NCBI GenBank assembly: GCA_003999685.1
Contig: CP021220.1
Coordinates: 3,906,001-3,970,000 of the forward strand
Length of the DNA: 64,000 nucleotides
Direction: 5' to 3'
DNA from: Taiwanofungus camphoratus
Lineage: Eukaryota > Basidiomycota > Agaricomycetes > Polyporales > Taiwanofungaceae
The notes below the pieces were generated by a model. The model was not told the origin of the DNA. It searched no databases and saw only the letters and a list, made by a program, of their open reading frames with translations. The stretch's first letter is position 1, and each line of letters starts with the position of its first letter. The translations under genes and the position numbers were made by a program. Shown in pieces: positions 23,452-34,770 of the stretch.

Positions 23452-25262
23452 TGACCCTTTATGGACAGTTTCTATTTGATAACGGAAATCCGTGCTTCAT
23501 CCAAGCATCAGCATCTTTCCGATTGTTTCGTCTGTTTGTTGCTCTATGTATCATTATAAGTAACTGCAACCCTCTATCATGCTGTCATCAATCTTTGATC
23601 TTGTGCCTCTATAACAACTGTCTGGGCTGTTTCTCGATGCCTTCGTTATGTACATACAGGCCTGTTGCAATTACGTTACATTCATATCGATGGACCCATG
23701 CGTGGAAGACCCGTGCACAGGCTGAGCTTCGGCGTGGGCATCGGGGCACCTCATTTGGTAGGCTGTCTTGAATGTTGTTGGCAGAACCCTGGCATTGGAT
23801 AAGCCCATTTCTGCCAACCCGGCCATTGCCTGGCAGTTAGAAATTTAGCAGAAACCCGACAGATATCCCGATTGCAAACTAGCTGTGCTGGACATCTTTT
23901 TTGAGTTATGATTAGTGATTGGACGTAGGTACCCTCGAGTTCCTCATACAGCACCATATTTAGGAGAGTCATTTTGGAGGGTCCTACGGCCCGACTGATA
24001 GTCTTTTACTAGTACAACCCTCCGGTCGGCGGCAGTGCGTCAAGTGCCGCTGCCTAAATTTCCAATCAAGGACGTTCAGATCGGCCCACGCACGAATTTT
24101 CGCTAGAACCAGCCGTTCGGAGCTGAATTTCTGCACGACGAAACACTCCTGAACATCTGGTGGCTTTGCCCCCGTGGTCCTGAGCATAGTGAAACAGTCA
24201 CGTGCCTAGCTTTCCCTTCTTATGGATGCTACACATCACGATGGCACTTTGGGCTCACTGTTTGAAAATGAGGACTCTGATAATGACGAAAGCCAGCGCC
24301 AGTAGCACGGACACAGCGCTCAACAAATGTAGAAGTTAGTGGGTGTTCTGCAGCGTGAGTGTCACGCATGTCACCGACCCAGGTGTCACGGGGGCAAAGC
24401 CACCAGACGTTCAGGAGCGTTTCGTCGTGCAGAAATTCAGCTCCGAACGACTGGTTCCGAGACTAGAATTTTCGCGTGCACAGACACTGTCAGACAGTAA
24501 AGTAGGTCTCCCGATATGAATTTAGCACTGCGTATCGGTGATCCGCTAGTGCTGTCATTGTACAGGTCGGTCACTGCGCACTACAATGCTGCGTAGCACA
24601 GACCTCGGTCTTATCACGAGTGACGCGGCATCTCGCCGACGTATGTTTGGTGCTAGCCGCTTCCTCGACGGCACCGATTGCCATCAACAAAAGTTAAGTG
24701 CATTTACCGATATATGTGAGTACTCTTTCAGTCGTCTTGCTGCCATATGTATACACGATATCCTCTTGCTCGGCAGAAACTGACAGCGCCTGCTAGCAAT
24801 CGTGTCACCGAGTCCCATGCATGCCATATTGGCTGCAAGAGGAAAATTCGGACACATTTGTCTATTGAATGAAACGCGCAATAGCTGAGTTACCTGAATC
24901 GACGACTGTGCATGGGGTCGTGTGATATCCTGCAATAACACGAATCAAGATTGCATCATACACCTCGTCACACGAGGCTAATGCATGCTGATAAAGCTGT
25001 AGAGACATATTCCAAAGTTGAATGTGGGTAGGTATGTAAGGCTCATCTAGTGATGCTGAAGTCGCCACTTCGAAATATTTTCTGGTAGTGCCTATACCCA
25101 GGCGATCAAGAAGCACCGCCCCTGTCCACAGATCTCATCATAGCGTCAAGTCTACTGCGTGTACAAGGTATTCGTATATAACAACCGCAGTGCTTATGGA
25201 CGCAGTGCAATATCCCCTGTCATATTTATCATTCGCTGCTTGCTATCAGCTGACATCTCCAA
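23452..25262. other. Long intergenic region with an inverted repeat
   Basis: No gene is seen in 1.8 kb. It contains a 350-bp inverted repeat (24107-24456), listed separately. The remaining frames are short and unrecognised. Confidence 0.55.
24107..24456. repeat. Inverted repeat: two 70-bp arms around a 210-bp spacer
   Basis: Arm 24107-24176 is the reverse complement of arm 24387-24456, with 67 of 70 positions matching by eye and no gap. The three differences are transitions, two of them at CpG. The spacer has no open frame of note. Outside the arms the two flanks share weaker, gapped similarity for about 20 bp. It could be a relic of a non-autonomous DNA transposon or a local inverted duplication. 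No target-site duplication was identified. Confidence 0.7.
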
Positions 25263-27032
25263 ATGTTTGAGGGCTTCAGATGGCTTCAATCTCAGAAGAG
25301 GCAGCCTGAGCCAGCTTATGAGCTTCTCCTGGATCCTAACTCTCGTTCGCAGCCTACCCTCCATCGATTTCCTTGGTTCACGAAAGGATGTGTCAAATTA
25401 TCAATGGCATTTGTCATTCCAATAGTGGTGGTCTCTATTTTTCTATTAGCGCATTTCAGGGCGAGACACTTTGTGACCGAAACAGGGTTGGTGTCGCTGA
25501 GACCACCCTCTCCTCTCCCCCCATTATATTCTGCTTGGCATGAATACGAACTTCGACTACCACAACACAATATGGACCTGCCGTTTCCAGAAGGGAGGGA
25601 CGGAAAGTATTTTAGAATAGCCAACTATGCACATTGTATGTCACGGTGTTTCCTGTATCTCTAACTATCAATGTATCTCTAACTATTAATTCTGCCATCA
25701 GCGTCTGGTTGGGGTAATGTGATGCAAAATCTGCTTCTAAATGCCTATCTGGCCTACAGTACTGGCCGATCGTAAGTGATGACAGATTTTCTTGAATTCT
25801 GCCAATGATATGTATCATCTTAGTTTCGTCTTCTATAATTATACCTGGAATACTGACGGGTCTAACTATTCAAATTACAACGGGAAACTCATCCCCTCGA
25901 AGGTCCCTCTTTCCACCTTGTTAGGAGGTAGAGCAACTCGTACTCCAGTAGCAGGAGTGACTAATCTTTATCTGTAGGACCAATTGTTGGGGAGCCCTTC
26001 CCTGCTGGGATCCAGGTTCCACGTGCCGTGGCGAAGGAGTATTGGGATGAGGTTTGCCCTAGTCCGAAGGTGGTCAGGAATGACGATATTCTAGCATCAT
26101 TGGGGAGAGAGTCTACTGCTGGTAATATGATTGACAAGTGGAACGAAGTCCTCAATTCGACAGAGGATCGGTGCGTTGAGGTTGCGGGTGATTCATACAC
26201 AATCTTTGACATTTTGTAAGTATATCCATCCTTCAACATCTTCAGATCCTGACACCTAGAAGCATATTTGGAGATCCCAGAAGGTTGCTGGATGCCTGGC
26301 CCAGATTCTCAACATCTCCCATTCTGACTCACTTTGCCTTGTCCCCGCTCGTAGAGCTCGCGTTCGACACCAACCGAGACCTTATCTCCCCACCGGCTGT
26401 TTTCGAACCCTACGTCTCTTCAATGTCTTCCACATTGAGCGCTGAACGTTATGCGCCCATTCCCGGTTTACTGGCGCTGCACATCAGAAGGGCGATTTCG
26501 AGCAGCATTGTAAGAACTTGGCGGACTGGCAAGCCGGCTATGTCGGCTTTAACTCGTTCCCAGAGCTTCCGGACAAATTCTCGCTTCCTCCAGACATTCC
26601 TTCGGAGAGAAGACGAAATTTATATCGCCCTCGCTGCTACCTTAACATCTGGGAGATTGTGAACAGAGCCTCCTATATGCGCCAGACGGAGGCTGGGCAA
26701 GGATTACAGAACGTATATATCATGACGAATGCGCCAACCTCATGGGTGGACAAGCTGAAGGCCGCACTCCTTAGGACCAATTATTGGGATAATGTTGCGA
26801 GTAGCAGAGATCTTCTGGTAAATCTGGAGCAGAAGTATGTCAAGCAAGCAGTGGATATGCTCATCGGACAAAGGGCACAGGTATTTGTCGGGAACGGGGT
26901 ACGTGCCTTTGATGCCTCACAAGCATTGCGGGATCTGACATGTCCACAATCAAGTTCTCAAGTCTATCAGGACTCGTTACAATGCTGCGCATGGCCAATG
27001 GTATTGATCCTAACGCTAATCGAGTTTTATAG
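25263..27032 (+). pseudogene. Glycosyltransferase-like type II membrane protein, copy 1 (frameshifted)
   Basis: First of three tandem paralogues; see copy 2 for the family. The N-terminal cytoplasmic stretch, a membrane segment (LSMAFVIPIVVVSIFLLAHF), the YELRLPQHN motif, ASGWGNVMQNLLLNAYLAY-like segment, FVFYNYTWN, ALHIRRGDF region, VYIMTNAP, QKYVKQAVDMLIGQRAQVF and the end TMLRMANGIDPN are all present. In the HIRRGDF motif, at about 26488-26493, one G is missing relative to copies 2 and 3, so the frame shifts from HIRRG to an unrelated reading. Downstream exons remain intact in the other frame, so the lesion is young or is a sequencing error. All other splice sites are conserved. If real, the catalytic part is lost. 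Confidence 0.65.
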
Positions 27033-28207
27033 AGAATCGGATACATCAATTGAACTGACTGCTGTAGCTGTAGTGTATCGGGTCCCATGATGATTAGTCC
27101 GTTGCATGAACAGCTACCAGTCGCTGCTGAGCTGATCTAACTGTTGGCACGCGTTGAATAGCTCGTGGGCGTGCCAACCCCCTTTAACACGTCAACCCTG
27201 CTGTCCTTCGAAATCCTCTATCCCCTCTTTTCATAATGACTTCAATGACTTCAACGGAGTCTTGGCTACACTGAGCATGACTATCCGACATACCCAACCC
27301 CTTGTCGAACGACAATGTCGACCCAGTTTGCGACTCGAGAGCTGTGCAGTAATACTGATGCAGCATTGTCCTTGTGGAATCATTCTAATGCCTCAAGCAA
27401 ACAGCGTGCATCCGGTCGCTAAAGTCCATCATCTCGAAAGCCTGCAGACTGCGGATCTTCTCCGCGAAAAGTCCATGTGCTCGTGAGCGTGAACATTGGT
27501 GCATCCGACGCGGCCCTTGGGCTGTGCTCTTGCTGCTTGCCCGTGCTTATCGGCGGTCGACTCTGGACATTGTATCTCTCCATATGGTAAGTCTTATAGT
27601 TCCCATCTTAGGTAAACTGCCAGAACGGACGAGGTAACTTATAGCACGTCCGTATCGTGAGTCTGTTCAGAAGTGGCAAGTACTACTGATAATCGTGGTC
27701 AGCTTCAATGGCAGTCTATTGAACCAGAATGCAACTGTATCACGCAATGCATGCTTATCGGGCTTAAAGTTATACTTTGGGGCTGCGGCAGACTGCGCCT
27801 TGCTGACAGCGCTCCCAGTCCATCGCTCATGAGGCAGAGAGCGCCGATAGCGACACAGGCGTTTGTTGACTGCAGTAAGTCTTATGGCATCACAAGACCA
27901 ATCCAGTGGTAAAGTGACAGGTATGCCGAGTTCAATTAGTAAACTACCAACTCAAACGGGACATTCACTTCCACAGCAACGTTGTTCGGTTCGATGCCAG
28001 ATCTCAAGAGCACCGGCTTGCCCAAAGAGCGTGACAGAATCCATATACAGAAGTCAGCTATTAATTGGAGATTTATGTACGTCGTGATGGTCAAGACGCC
28101 CAGTCCACATCACATACGGCCATGTATAAAGCTCCACCCATCACGCGTGCCGTGCGTACTTTCGCCTCGAACAATTGCTTGCTAAGTGAGTCATCAAGAT
28201 ACAGAAA
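27033..28207. other. Spacer between glycosyltransferase-like copies 1 and 2
   Basis: No convincing gene. Short frames here do not resemble the flanking family, and I recognise no repeat. Confidence 0.5.
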
Positions 28208-30080
28208 ATGTTTTCTCGGTGGCCACAGAACAAATCTGCAAGGGATTATAATGGATTGCCTAGTATTCACATTAGCCCTAATCCACAGCAAAATGCAAAT
28301 CGAATATCGTTCCTCACAAAACGATACACGAGATTTGCCGTAGTAGCATTCATCTCGTTAGCTACTCTGTGTCTGTTACTCAGATCCTCTGCGACCCCAG
28401 AGGTGATACCAGAGTTGACGTCTGAAACAGCTACTGCATCGCATTATGAGCTGCCATCCTCTTCACTTGCGCCGACAGGGCCGCCATCTTCTCCCCCACC
28501 TCCGCCATCACCCTCACCTCCACCACCACCCTCACCTCCACCATCACCCTCACCTCCCTCAACGCCCCCGCCACCGTTATATGGGGCGTATCAACAATAC
28601 GAGCTTCGTTTACCACAGCACAGCTTGACCCTGCCGTCTTCAGACGGGCTCGATCGTACCTTTTTTCGGATAGCAAACACTGTTCATGGTAAGTGGGCAC
28701 CATACACGACAGTTGACTGTGTTCTGACTTCCTCGATAGGGGCAGGCTGGGGAAACTTTTTGCAAGATCTCCTACTCAATTCTTACCTGACCTACGCCGC
28801 CGGTCGATCGTACGCGTCTGTTTCAGGAATCAGCACTCCCTGCCCTCACCAGTATTCTGTTATAGATTTGTCTTTTATAATTACACCTGGAATGATGACG
28901 GTTCCGATTATACAGACTATAACGGGAAGCCCATTCCTTCGCGAATACCGCTTTCCGCCTTGATACGAGGTAGCACCATCAAAAGTCTCCTGAATATCCT
29001 GTCTTGATTTGTTTGCCAAAGGACCGACGGTAGGAGCGCCATTCGCTACCGAGACCCACATCCCGCGTGCCATCAAGCTGGAATTCTGGGAGAAAGCCTG
29101 TCCTGATCCCAGACTAGTTAGCAACGACGACATTCTGCGTTCGTTGGGCCATGAGTCAACAGCCGGAACGCTGGTCGAGAAGTGGGTAGAAGTACTCAAA
29201 AGCACAGAAGAAAGTTGCGTAGAAATGCCGCGCAGTGGATGGACGATATTCGATCTCTGGTAGGTCAAGTCTGCCGTGATACTTTCGTCGGCCTGACACT
29301 GGTAAGGATTATGGGGGACGGAGAGCGGCTGCTCGATGTCTGGCCTGGATTCTCAAAGTCGCCGATCATCACCGAATTCGGGTGGTCCCCGCTCGTCGAG
29401 CTCGCGTTCGATATGAACCGCGAGCTGATTTCCCCGTCGGCGGTATTCGAGCCGTTCCTCGCGCAGAACCCGTCCCCATTCAACGCGGAGCGCTACACGC
29501 CCATCCCTGGCCTGCTCGTCCTGCACATCCGCCGTGGCGACTTTGCGGAGCACTGCCAGAACCTCAGACGGTGGGGATCGAACTTTGAGGGCTTCAACTC
29601 GTTCGCGGCGCTCCCAGACAAGCTGGGTGTCCCCGCGGACGCGACAGAGGAGGCGCGCACCCGGCTGTACAGCTTGCACTGCTACCCCGAGATCGACGAG
29701 ATCGTAGAGAGAGTCGAGAACGTGTGCGCGACGGACGCTGGACGCGGCCTCAAGAACGTATATATCATGACAAATGGCCCGGTGCCATTCGTCAACGAGC
29801 TCAAGGCGGCCCTGTGGCGGACTCACCATTGGAACAGCATCGTGAGCAGCAGAGACATTATTTTGAATCACGAGCAGAAGTACGTCAAGCAAGCTGTGGA
29901 CATGCTTATTGGGCAGCGGGCGCAGGTGCTCATCGGGAATGGAGTGCGTGTCTTCGGCCTGTTTACCGGCCTCATAGCACTGTCTGACCTGACGTGTCCT
30001 AGTTCTCGACGTTGACTGGGATCATCGTCATGTTGCGCATGGCCAATGGGATCGATCCCAATGCTACTAGGTTATGGTGA
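28208..30080 (+). CDS. Glycosyltransferase-like type II membrane protein, copy 2
   Basis: Basidiomycete family of unknown substrate. The pattern HIRRGDF with GFNSFAALPD and IMTNG resembles the GDP-fucose O-fucosyltransferase fold, where an HxR motif binds nucleotide sugar; this is an inference. Layout: a short cytosolic N-terminus, a membrane anchor (VVAFISLATLCLLL), and a stem made of Pro/Ser repeats (about residues 90-125). The luminal domain then has YELRLPQHS, GAGWGNFLQDLLLNSYLTYA, FVFYNYTWND, FDLW, VFGDGERLLDVWPGF, LHIRRGDFAEHC, QKYVKQAVDMLIGQRAQVLI and the end MLRMANGIDPNATRLW. About six exons; splice sites align with copies 1 and 3. The frame is intact. The last large exon is clearly more GC-rich than the rest. 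Confidence 0.75.
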
Positions 30081-31194
30081 TACATCAGTTTCCTTCGATG
30101 TTTTTTCTGCGGGTTCATTAGCAAGGTTTCGGGTGTGGCAAAAAGCATCCCAAGTATGTATTTCGAAGGTGGGCTCGATCTTTCTGAAATTAACTTGCTG
30201 GCAGCGGTACAATTCCGAAAACGCAATGAAGTGGTCCCTTTTGAACACGCGGAGACGTCGACCTGAGGCAGTATCAGGAGAAATAAACCCATTATCGCCT
30301 TGGGCACTCCACCACCTTGTGCTATATATCTTGCCCATCGCCCTTTCGGTTTCTTGAGCCTCGATCTATCCATGCTACAATGCTTACACGACAAGGTGGC
30401 ATCTGGGATCGATGAAGGCCTTCGCATTCAGTCACCAGAAAAGTAGATGGAGCAATCTGATGCTTATGGGTCAAGCGATGTGCTGCTATGGAGCGTGTCG
30501 AATACCCTTTTAGATTGCTTGTTTCCTGGTGGCATCAGAAGGCTTTCATCGATTTCAAGTGCATATTTGTTCGTTTGACCAGGATCTTGGCGCTATGAGA
30601 CTCATCAGCTGGATCCGCAAACATGCCATGTCCTAAGTCCACGACAACTGGAGTATCTTCGATGCAACTGAAGGCTTAAAGTCTCGCTCTACTTATCCGC
30701 TATTCAAAATTCTCAGCATCGCACAAGAGAACCCAAGTTGGGAAGTTATGAGGATAGAATTTCTGACCCTAGCAGCTGAAAGAATCATGTAAACTCGATC
30801 CTGAGAATGGATCAATGCCGTTCATGAGGTCAATTGCAATCATCAACACAAAGATTAAGATTTCCAGCTTTTCCTTCAAAATCGTTTGAATACAGGCCGG
30901 CACTGGACAGAATAGAAGCGGTTCTGCAGCTGGCCAGAGGCATTTGATCATGTGAAGGCAGTCGCGGCAGACGACGCGGTCGTCAGCTTCCCGCTCCACT
31001 TTGCCACGCGAGAAATAGGTGCCAAGCGCAGCAATGATCGACTACGCGCTCACAACATTCAAGTTACGTCTTTTGAGTCTGCATTCTAGTGCAGTGGCAT
31101 GCCAGCAGTGCATGTTTTTCCACCTTTCACTGGATCAGCACTTTCTGTAGCCCTTGCTCTCTCTTTCTATCTTTGAGAACAGCGTCGTACTGGA
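30081..31194. other. Spacer between glycosyltransferase-like copies 2 and 3
   Basis: Short unrecognised frames only. No repeat shared with the other spacer was noticed. Confidence 0.5.
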
Positions 31195-32997
31195 ATGCCT
31201 ATCGAGTATGTCAAGCTGGTCGCTAACATGTCTGCACGCACGCACCGGAAACCTCTCGAACACAATGGCACCATCCTTCCCATGACCTCTGAGCGACATT
31301 GCAACGGTACCCGGCCATGGTGGTCGAGGTGGTATACAAGACGTCACTCGCGCATCGCACTGCTCGCCGTGTTAGCGTTAGCGTTCATAGCTTTGTTTCG
31401 CAGTCTAGATGGACTGGCGCTCCTGGAGGAAGTCGCCCCCATCATTGAGGATCTTGCGGAGAACCACATATTTCCCCCGTTATATGGGCAATATCATGAG
31501 CAAGAAATGCTTTTACCGCAACACAATCCCGACCTGCCTTACCCCGAAGGGCGAGAGGGAAAGTACATATGGTTTCCCAACCATGTTCATGGTGCGTCAT
31601 GTCACACTCCTCTTGGAAACGCTTGGATCAATAACTACTCGTTCCTAACAGCATCCGGATGGGGTAACGCTATGCAAGAGCTACTTCTCAATTCGTACTT
31701 GGCTTATGGTTCTGGGCGAGCGTATGTGGACGGAGCATATCACACGACGCTGTTCGCTGATAGAATGCTACATTCAGTTTTGTGTTCGACAACTACACAT
31801 GGAACAGAGATGGTTCAGATTATACTGACTACAATGGGAAACTTATCCCTTCGCGAATACCGTATACTGTTCAGATGAGAGGTAACTGATAGACATATCA
31901 CCATCTTCGCAATCACTAACAGTGATTTTAGGACCTTCTGTTGGCGACCCATTTCCTCCAGGCGACCCAGCCCCACGTTCTGTCATAAAAGAATACTGGG
32001 ATCAAGTATGCCCATCGCCCACGATCATAAGTAGCGACGAAGTCACATACAGCATAGACAAGGATGCGTCAGCGCTGACACTATTTAACAATTGGGTGGA
32101 AAAGCTAAACTCGGTGGACGACCGGTGCATTGAGATCGACAAAAATTCTGGGCAAATCTTCTCCATATGGTATGTTGTGTGGCCGTCTTGTTTCGAATTG
32201 CGTGGCATGACCAGGCATTAGGGTTTTTGGCACTAATCGAATACTGGACATCTGGCCGACATTCTCTAAATCGCCCATCCTGAACGAATTCCGGTGGTCA
32301 CCACTGATCGAGAACGCTTTCAACACGAACCGCCCAATATTCTCGCCCGCATCCAGACTGGACTCCTACATCCCCTCCTTCCCCTTCTTCAGCAACGACG
32401 ACCCGTACGCTCCGCTCCCTGGGCTGCTTGTGTTGCACATCCGGCGTGGCGACTTCGCGGACCACTGCATGCACCTCGCGAAGTGGTCGTCCGGCTGGAA
32501 TGGATTCAACTCGTTCCCCGAGCTGCCGGACAAGTTTGAGGTGCCGCTCGGCGGCGGGTGGGGCGAGACGACGCGGGAGAACATGGAGCTGTACATGCAG
32601 CACTGCTTCCCCAGCATCGAGCAGATCGTCGCGAAGACGGAGGCAGTGCGCCAGACGCGCGCGGGTCGCGGGCTCAAGAACGTGTATATTATGACCAATG
32701 GCGCGAAGTCGTGGGTGGATGACCTCAAGGCTGCGCTGATGAGCACGGGGCACTGGAAGAAGGTCACGGGCAGCAGGGACGTGAAACTAAACTGGGAGCA
32801 GAAGTACGTCGCACAAGCGGTGGACATGCTGATCGGCCAGAGGGCACAGGTGCTCATTGGCAACGGAGTAAGTGGATTGGGTCCTTGCACTCAGGATGTT
32901 TGCTCATCTAGCCTTGCAGTTTTCTAGCCTGACGTCGAACATTGTTATGCTGCGTATGGCAAGGAATATACCCCCAGACAGCAACCGCTTCTGGTGA
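31195..32997 (+). CDS. Glycosyltransferase-like type II membrane protein, copy 3
   Basis: Third tandem paralogue, intact. Membrane anchor IALLAVLALAFIALF is followed by a short stem without the Pro repeats of copy 2. Conserved motifs follow in the same order: LYGQYHEQEMLLPQHNPDLP, ASGWGNAMQELLLNSYLAYG, FVFDNYTWNRDG, LHIRRGDFADHC, GFNSFPELPDKF, NVYIMTNGAKSWVDDLK, QKYVAQAVDMLIGQRAQVLI, NG joined to FSSLTSNIVMLRMARN, and a C-terminal NRFW before the stop at 32995-32997. Six exons are inferred from GT-AG sites that align with copy 2. The start may be at 31195 or at the Met at 31228; both precede the anchor. As in copy 2, the final coding stretch is GC-rich. Confidence 0.75.
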
Positions 32998-33510
32998 TCT
33001 CGTTGATCTCTTTGCGCTCTCTATCTGGATGGACCCGTCACGATATGTTTCCCGCCGCATCAGGAAAAATCAGGGTAGCTCCCGACGCTACGGCAACTAC
33101 AACCAAATCTGTAGCACTACATAGTGCTATAGATTGGGAATGTAGCACATCCAGCTACATAGTTACCTACACTTTTCCTGATAGGCTGCAATAGCAGAAC
33201 ACTGTTCATAGGAGCTTATAATTACGTAGGGACTAATCCGTTGTATTACTTATGAACGATGGTCGTCGATGTCGATGTCTGCGGGTAGAGCATGATGCAA
33301 GATGTGTAGCCTAACTGATGGCGCATCTAAGAGCATGTACACAAGGCGCACATCCGTTCACCAAGAGGTTCGCTATTCTGAGGACCTGCCGCTGGGAGTT
33401 CGCTAGGAGTCTGGTGCAATATTTATACCTATTTGTGACTTCACAGTTCTACTCAGCCACAGGATAGACCTTCCCGACCGCCACAAAGGTAGCGCAACAA
33501 TATCCTCAAG
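32998..33510. promoter_or_regulatory. Intergenic with hairpin repeat and eL28 promoter
   Basis: Left part holds the hairpin at 33059-33182. A TATA-like ATATTTATACC lies at about 33419-33429, some 85 bp before the eL28 ATG. A pyrimidine-rich stretch near 33466-33478 is typical of ribosomal protein promoters. Confidence 0.45.
33059..33182. repeat. 124-bp palindromic hairpin (foldback, MITE-like)
   Basis: The segment is symmetric about 33120/33121. The outer ends match (ATCAGGAAAA against its reverse complement at 33173-33182) and the inner 20 bp also pair well, centred on TAGCACTA-CA-TAGTGCTA. The middle of each arm pairs only partly. There is no open frame. No clear target-site duplication was found. 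A foldback MITE relic or a small hairpin RNA locus are both possible. Confidence 0.6.
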
Positions 33511-34489
33511 ATGTCCTCCGACCTCCAGTGGCTCCTCCTCCGCGTTCGTGGTGCCCCTGGTACCTATGAAATAGCTGCGATACTCATGTTCAGTTAATTT
33601 CTGCAGAAAAGCAACTCCTTCATCACGAAGAAGGTTGCGGAGGGCCCGATCTTCTCGACGGAGCCCGTGCGTGTTCCTCCAGTTATCTACTTTGCTGGTA
33701 TTGACCAGTGGGTCTACAGGGCAACCTCACGAACCTCCATTCATACAAGTACTCTGGGCTCGCCAACGCGAAGGTGCACGATTTGTTGTAACATCAAGTA
33801 TTCATACTAACACATGATCTAGGCCATTGAGGTGAAGGATTCCGAGTCAGGCATTCAGCTTATCACCCGCAAGAAGGGCGCGTCGTCGCACGCTGTCCGC
33901 AGCGGGTTCACGACAACAACGATCCGTCCCCGCTCAGGACCGCGCCGTGCGCTCGGTATCACCGCCAAGCTCGCCAAGCGCGGCTACCGCCCCGACCTCA
34001 GAGCCGTGAGTGTTGCTCATATGAACTTACGTCCTGCACCTTCTGTTCCGTCACTTCCCGCTCTCAATTAACTCATTTTTGAACACGGCGATGAGTTTCG
34101 CCACCCAACACGCACCACCTAGAGCCCGCTGGACAGCCGTAAGGCATTATGAAAGTTGGGTGTGGACATGATGTGCAAGATCGCGCGGTCTGGTATGGAG
34201 TCGATCAAACTCTGACTGGATACTTGCCATGTCGCTATCGGGTCCCGTTCGACGCTCGACGCGGTTGCCCGACTCTTTGGCCCTCACATATATATACTTC
34301 CACCTTTCATGTTTCACTTATGCTTCGCTAACTTTACTCTGTCTATTGTATTGAAAAAATGACACTGATGCGTTGGTCTTGTGACAGGCTGCGTTGGCTC
34401 GTGTGTCTGCCATCATTGCTGCACAAAAGGAAAAGAAGCCTTCACCTCCGAAGAAGACGCGGGGTAAGAAGAAGGCTAAGACTACATAG
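33511..34489 (+). CDS. 60S ribosomal protein eL28
   Basis: Cytosolic large-subunit protein of the eL28 family (human RPL28), absent from S. cerevisiae. Exons join to about 143 residues: MSSDLQWLLLR, KSNSFITKK with STEPGNLTNLHSYKYSG, then AIEVKD and the RSGFTTTTIRPRSGPRRAL block, KRGYRPDLR, and after the last intron AAALARVSAIIAAQKEKK with a Lys-rich tail. All three segments match eL28 (human has LQWMVVRN, TINKNARATL and NKYRPDLR). Four introns; the last, about 34006-34386, is ~380 nt, far longer than the 50-65 nt usual here. Highly expressed and constitutive by family knowledge. The neighbour on the right is convergent. Confidence 0.92.
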
Positions 34490-34770
34490 GTGTAGCGTGT
34501 TTGTGGTGGACTCTGCTGTATTTCTCTCTTGCTCTCGCTCCCTGCCTCGCTGCCAGATACATGTCCATGTTTAGATCAAGTAATCTCTATGCTCAGGTCT
34601 ATGCATGAAACTCCCGCTGCGTGAGTGACACGACTATGTATCAGCGTTCAGCAGCCTACAACTACAGGATATAGCTATCAGGACATAAGTACACAATTTC
34701 GCACGAAGTGCTAACAAAATTCACTATTTTTACACATTCTGGTCTGAGGCCGTATTCGCATTGTTCACAT

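Noticed and set aside
27154-27486. Frame between glycosyltransferase-like copies 1 and 2
   Set aside because: No similarity to the flanking family and no conserved pattern.
34006-34386. Candidate C/D box snoRNA in the eL28 intron
   Set aside because: The GCGATGA and CTGA boxes are too far apart and no terminal stem is seen; kept only as a low-interest question.
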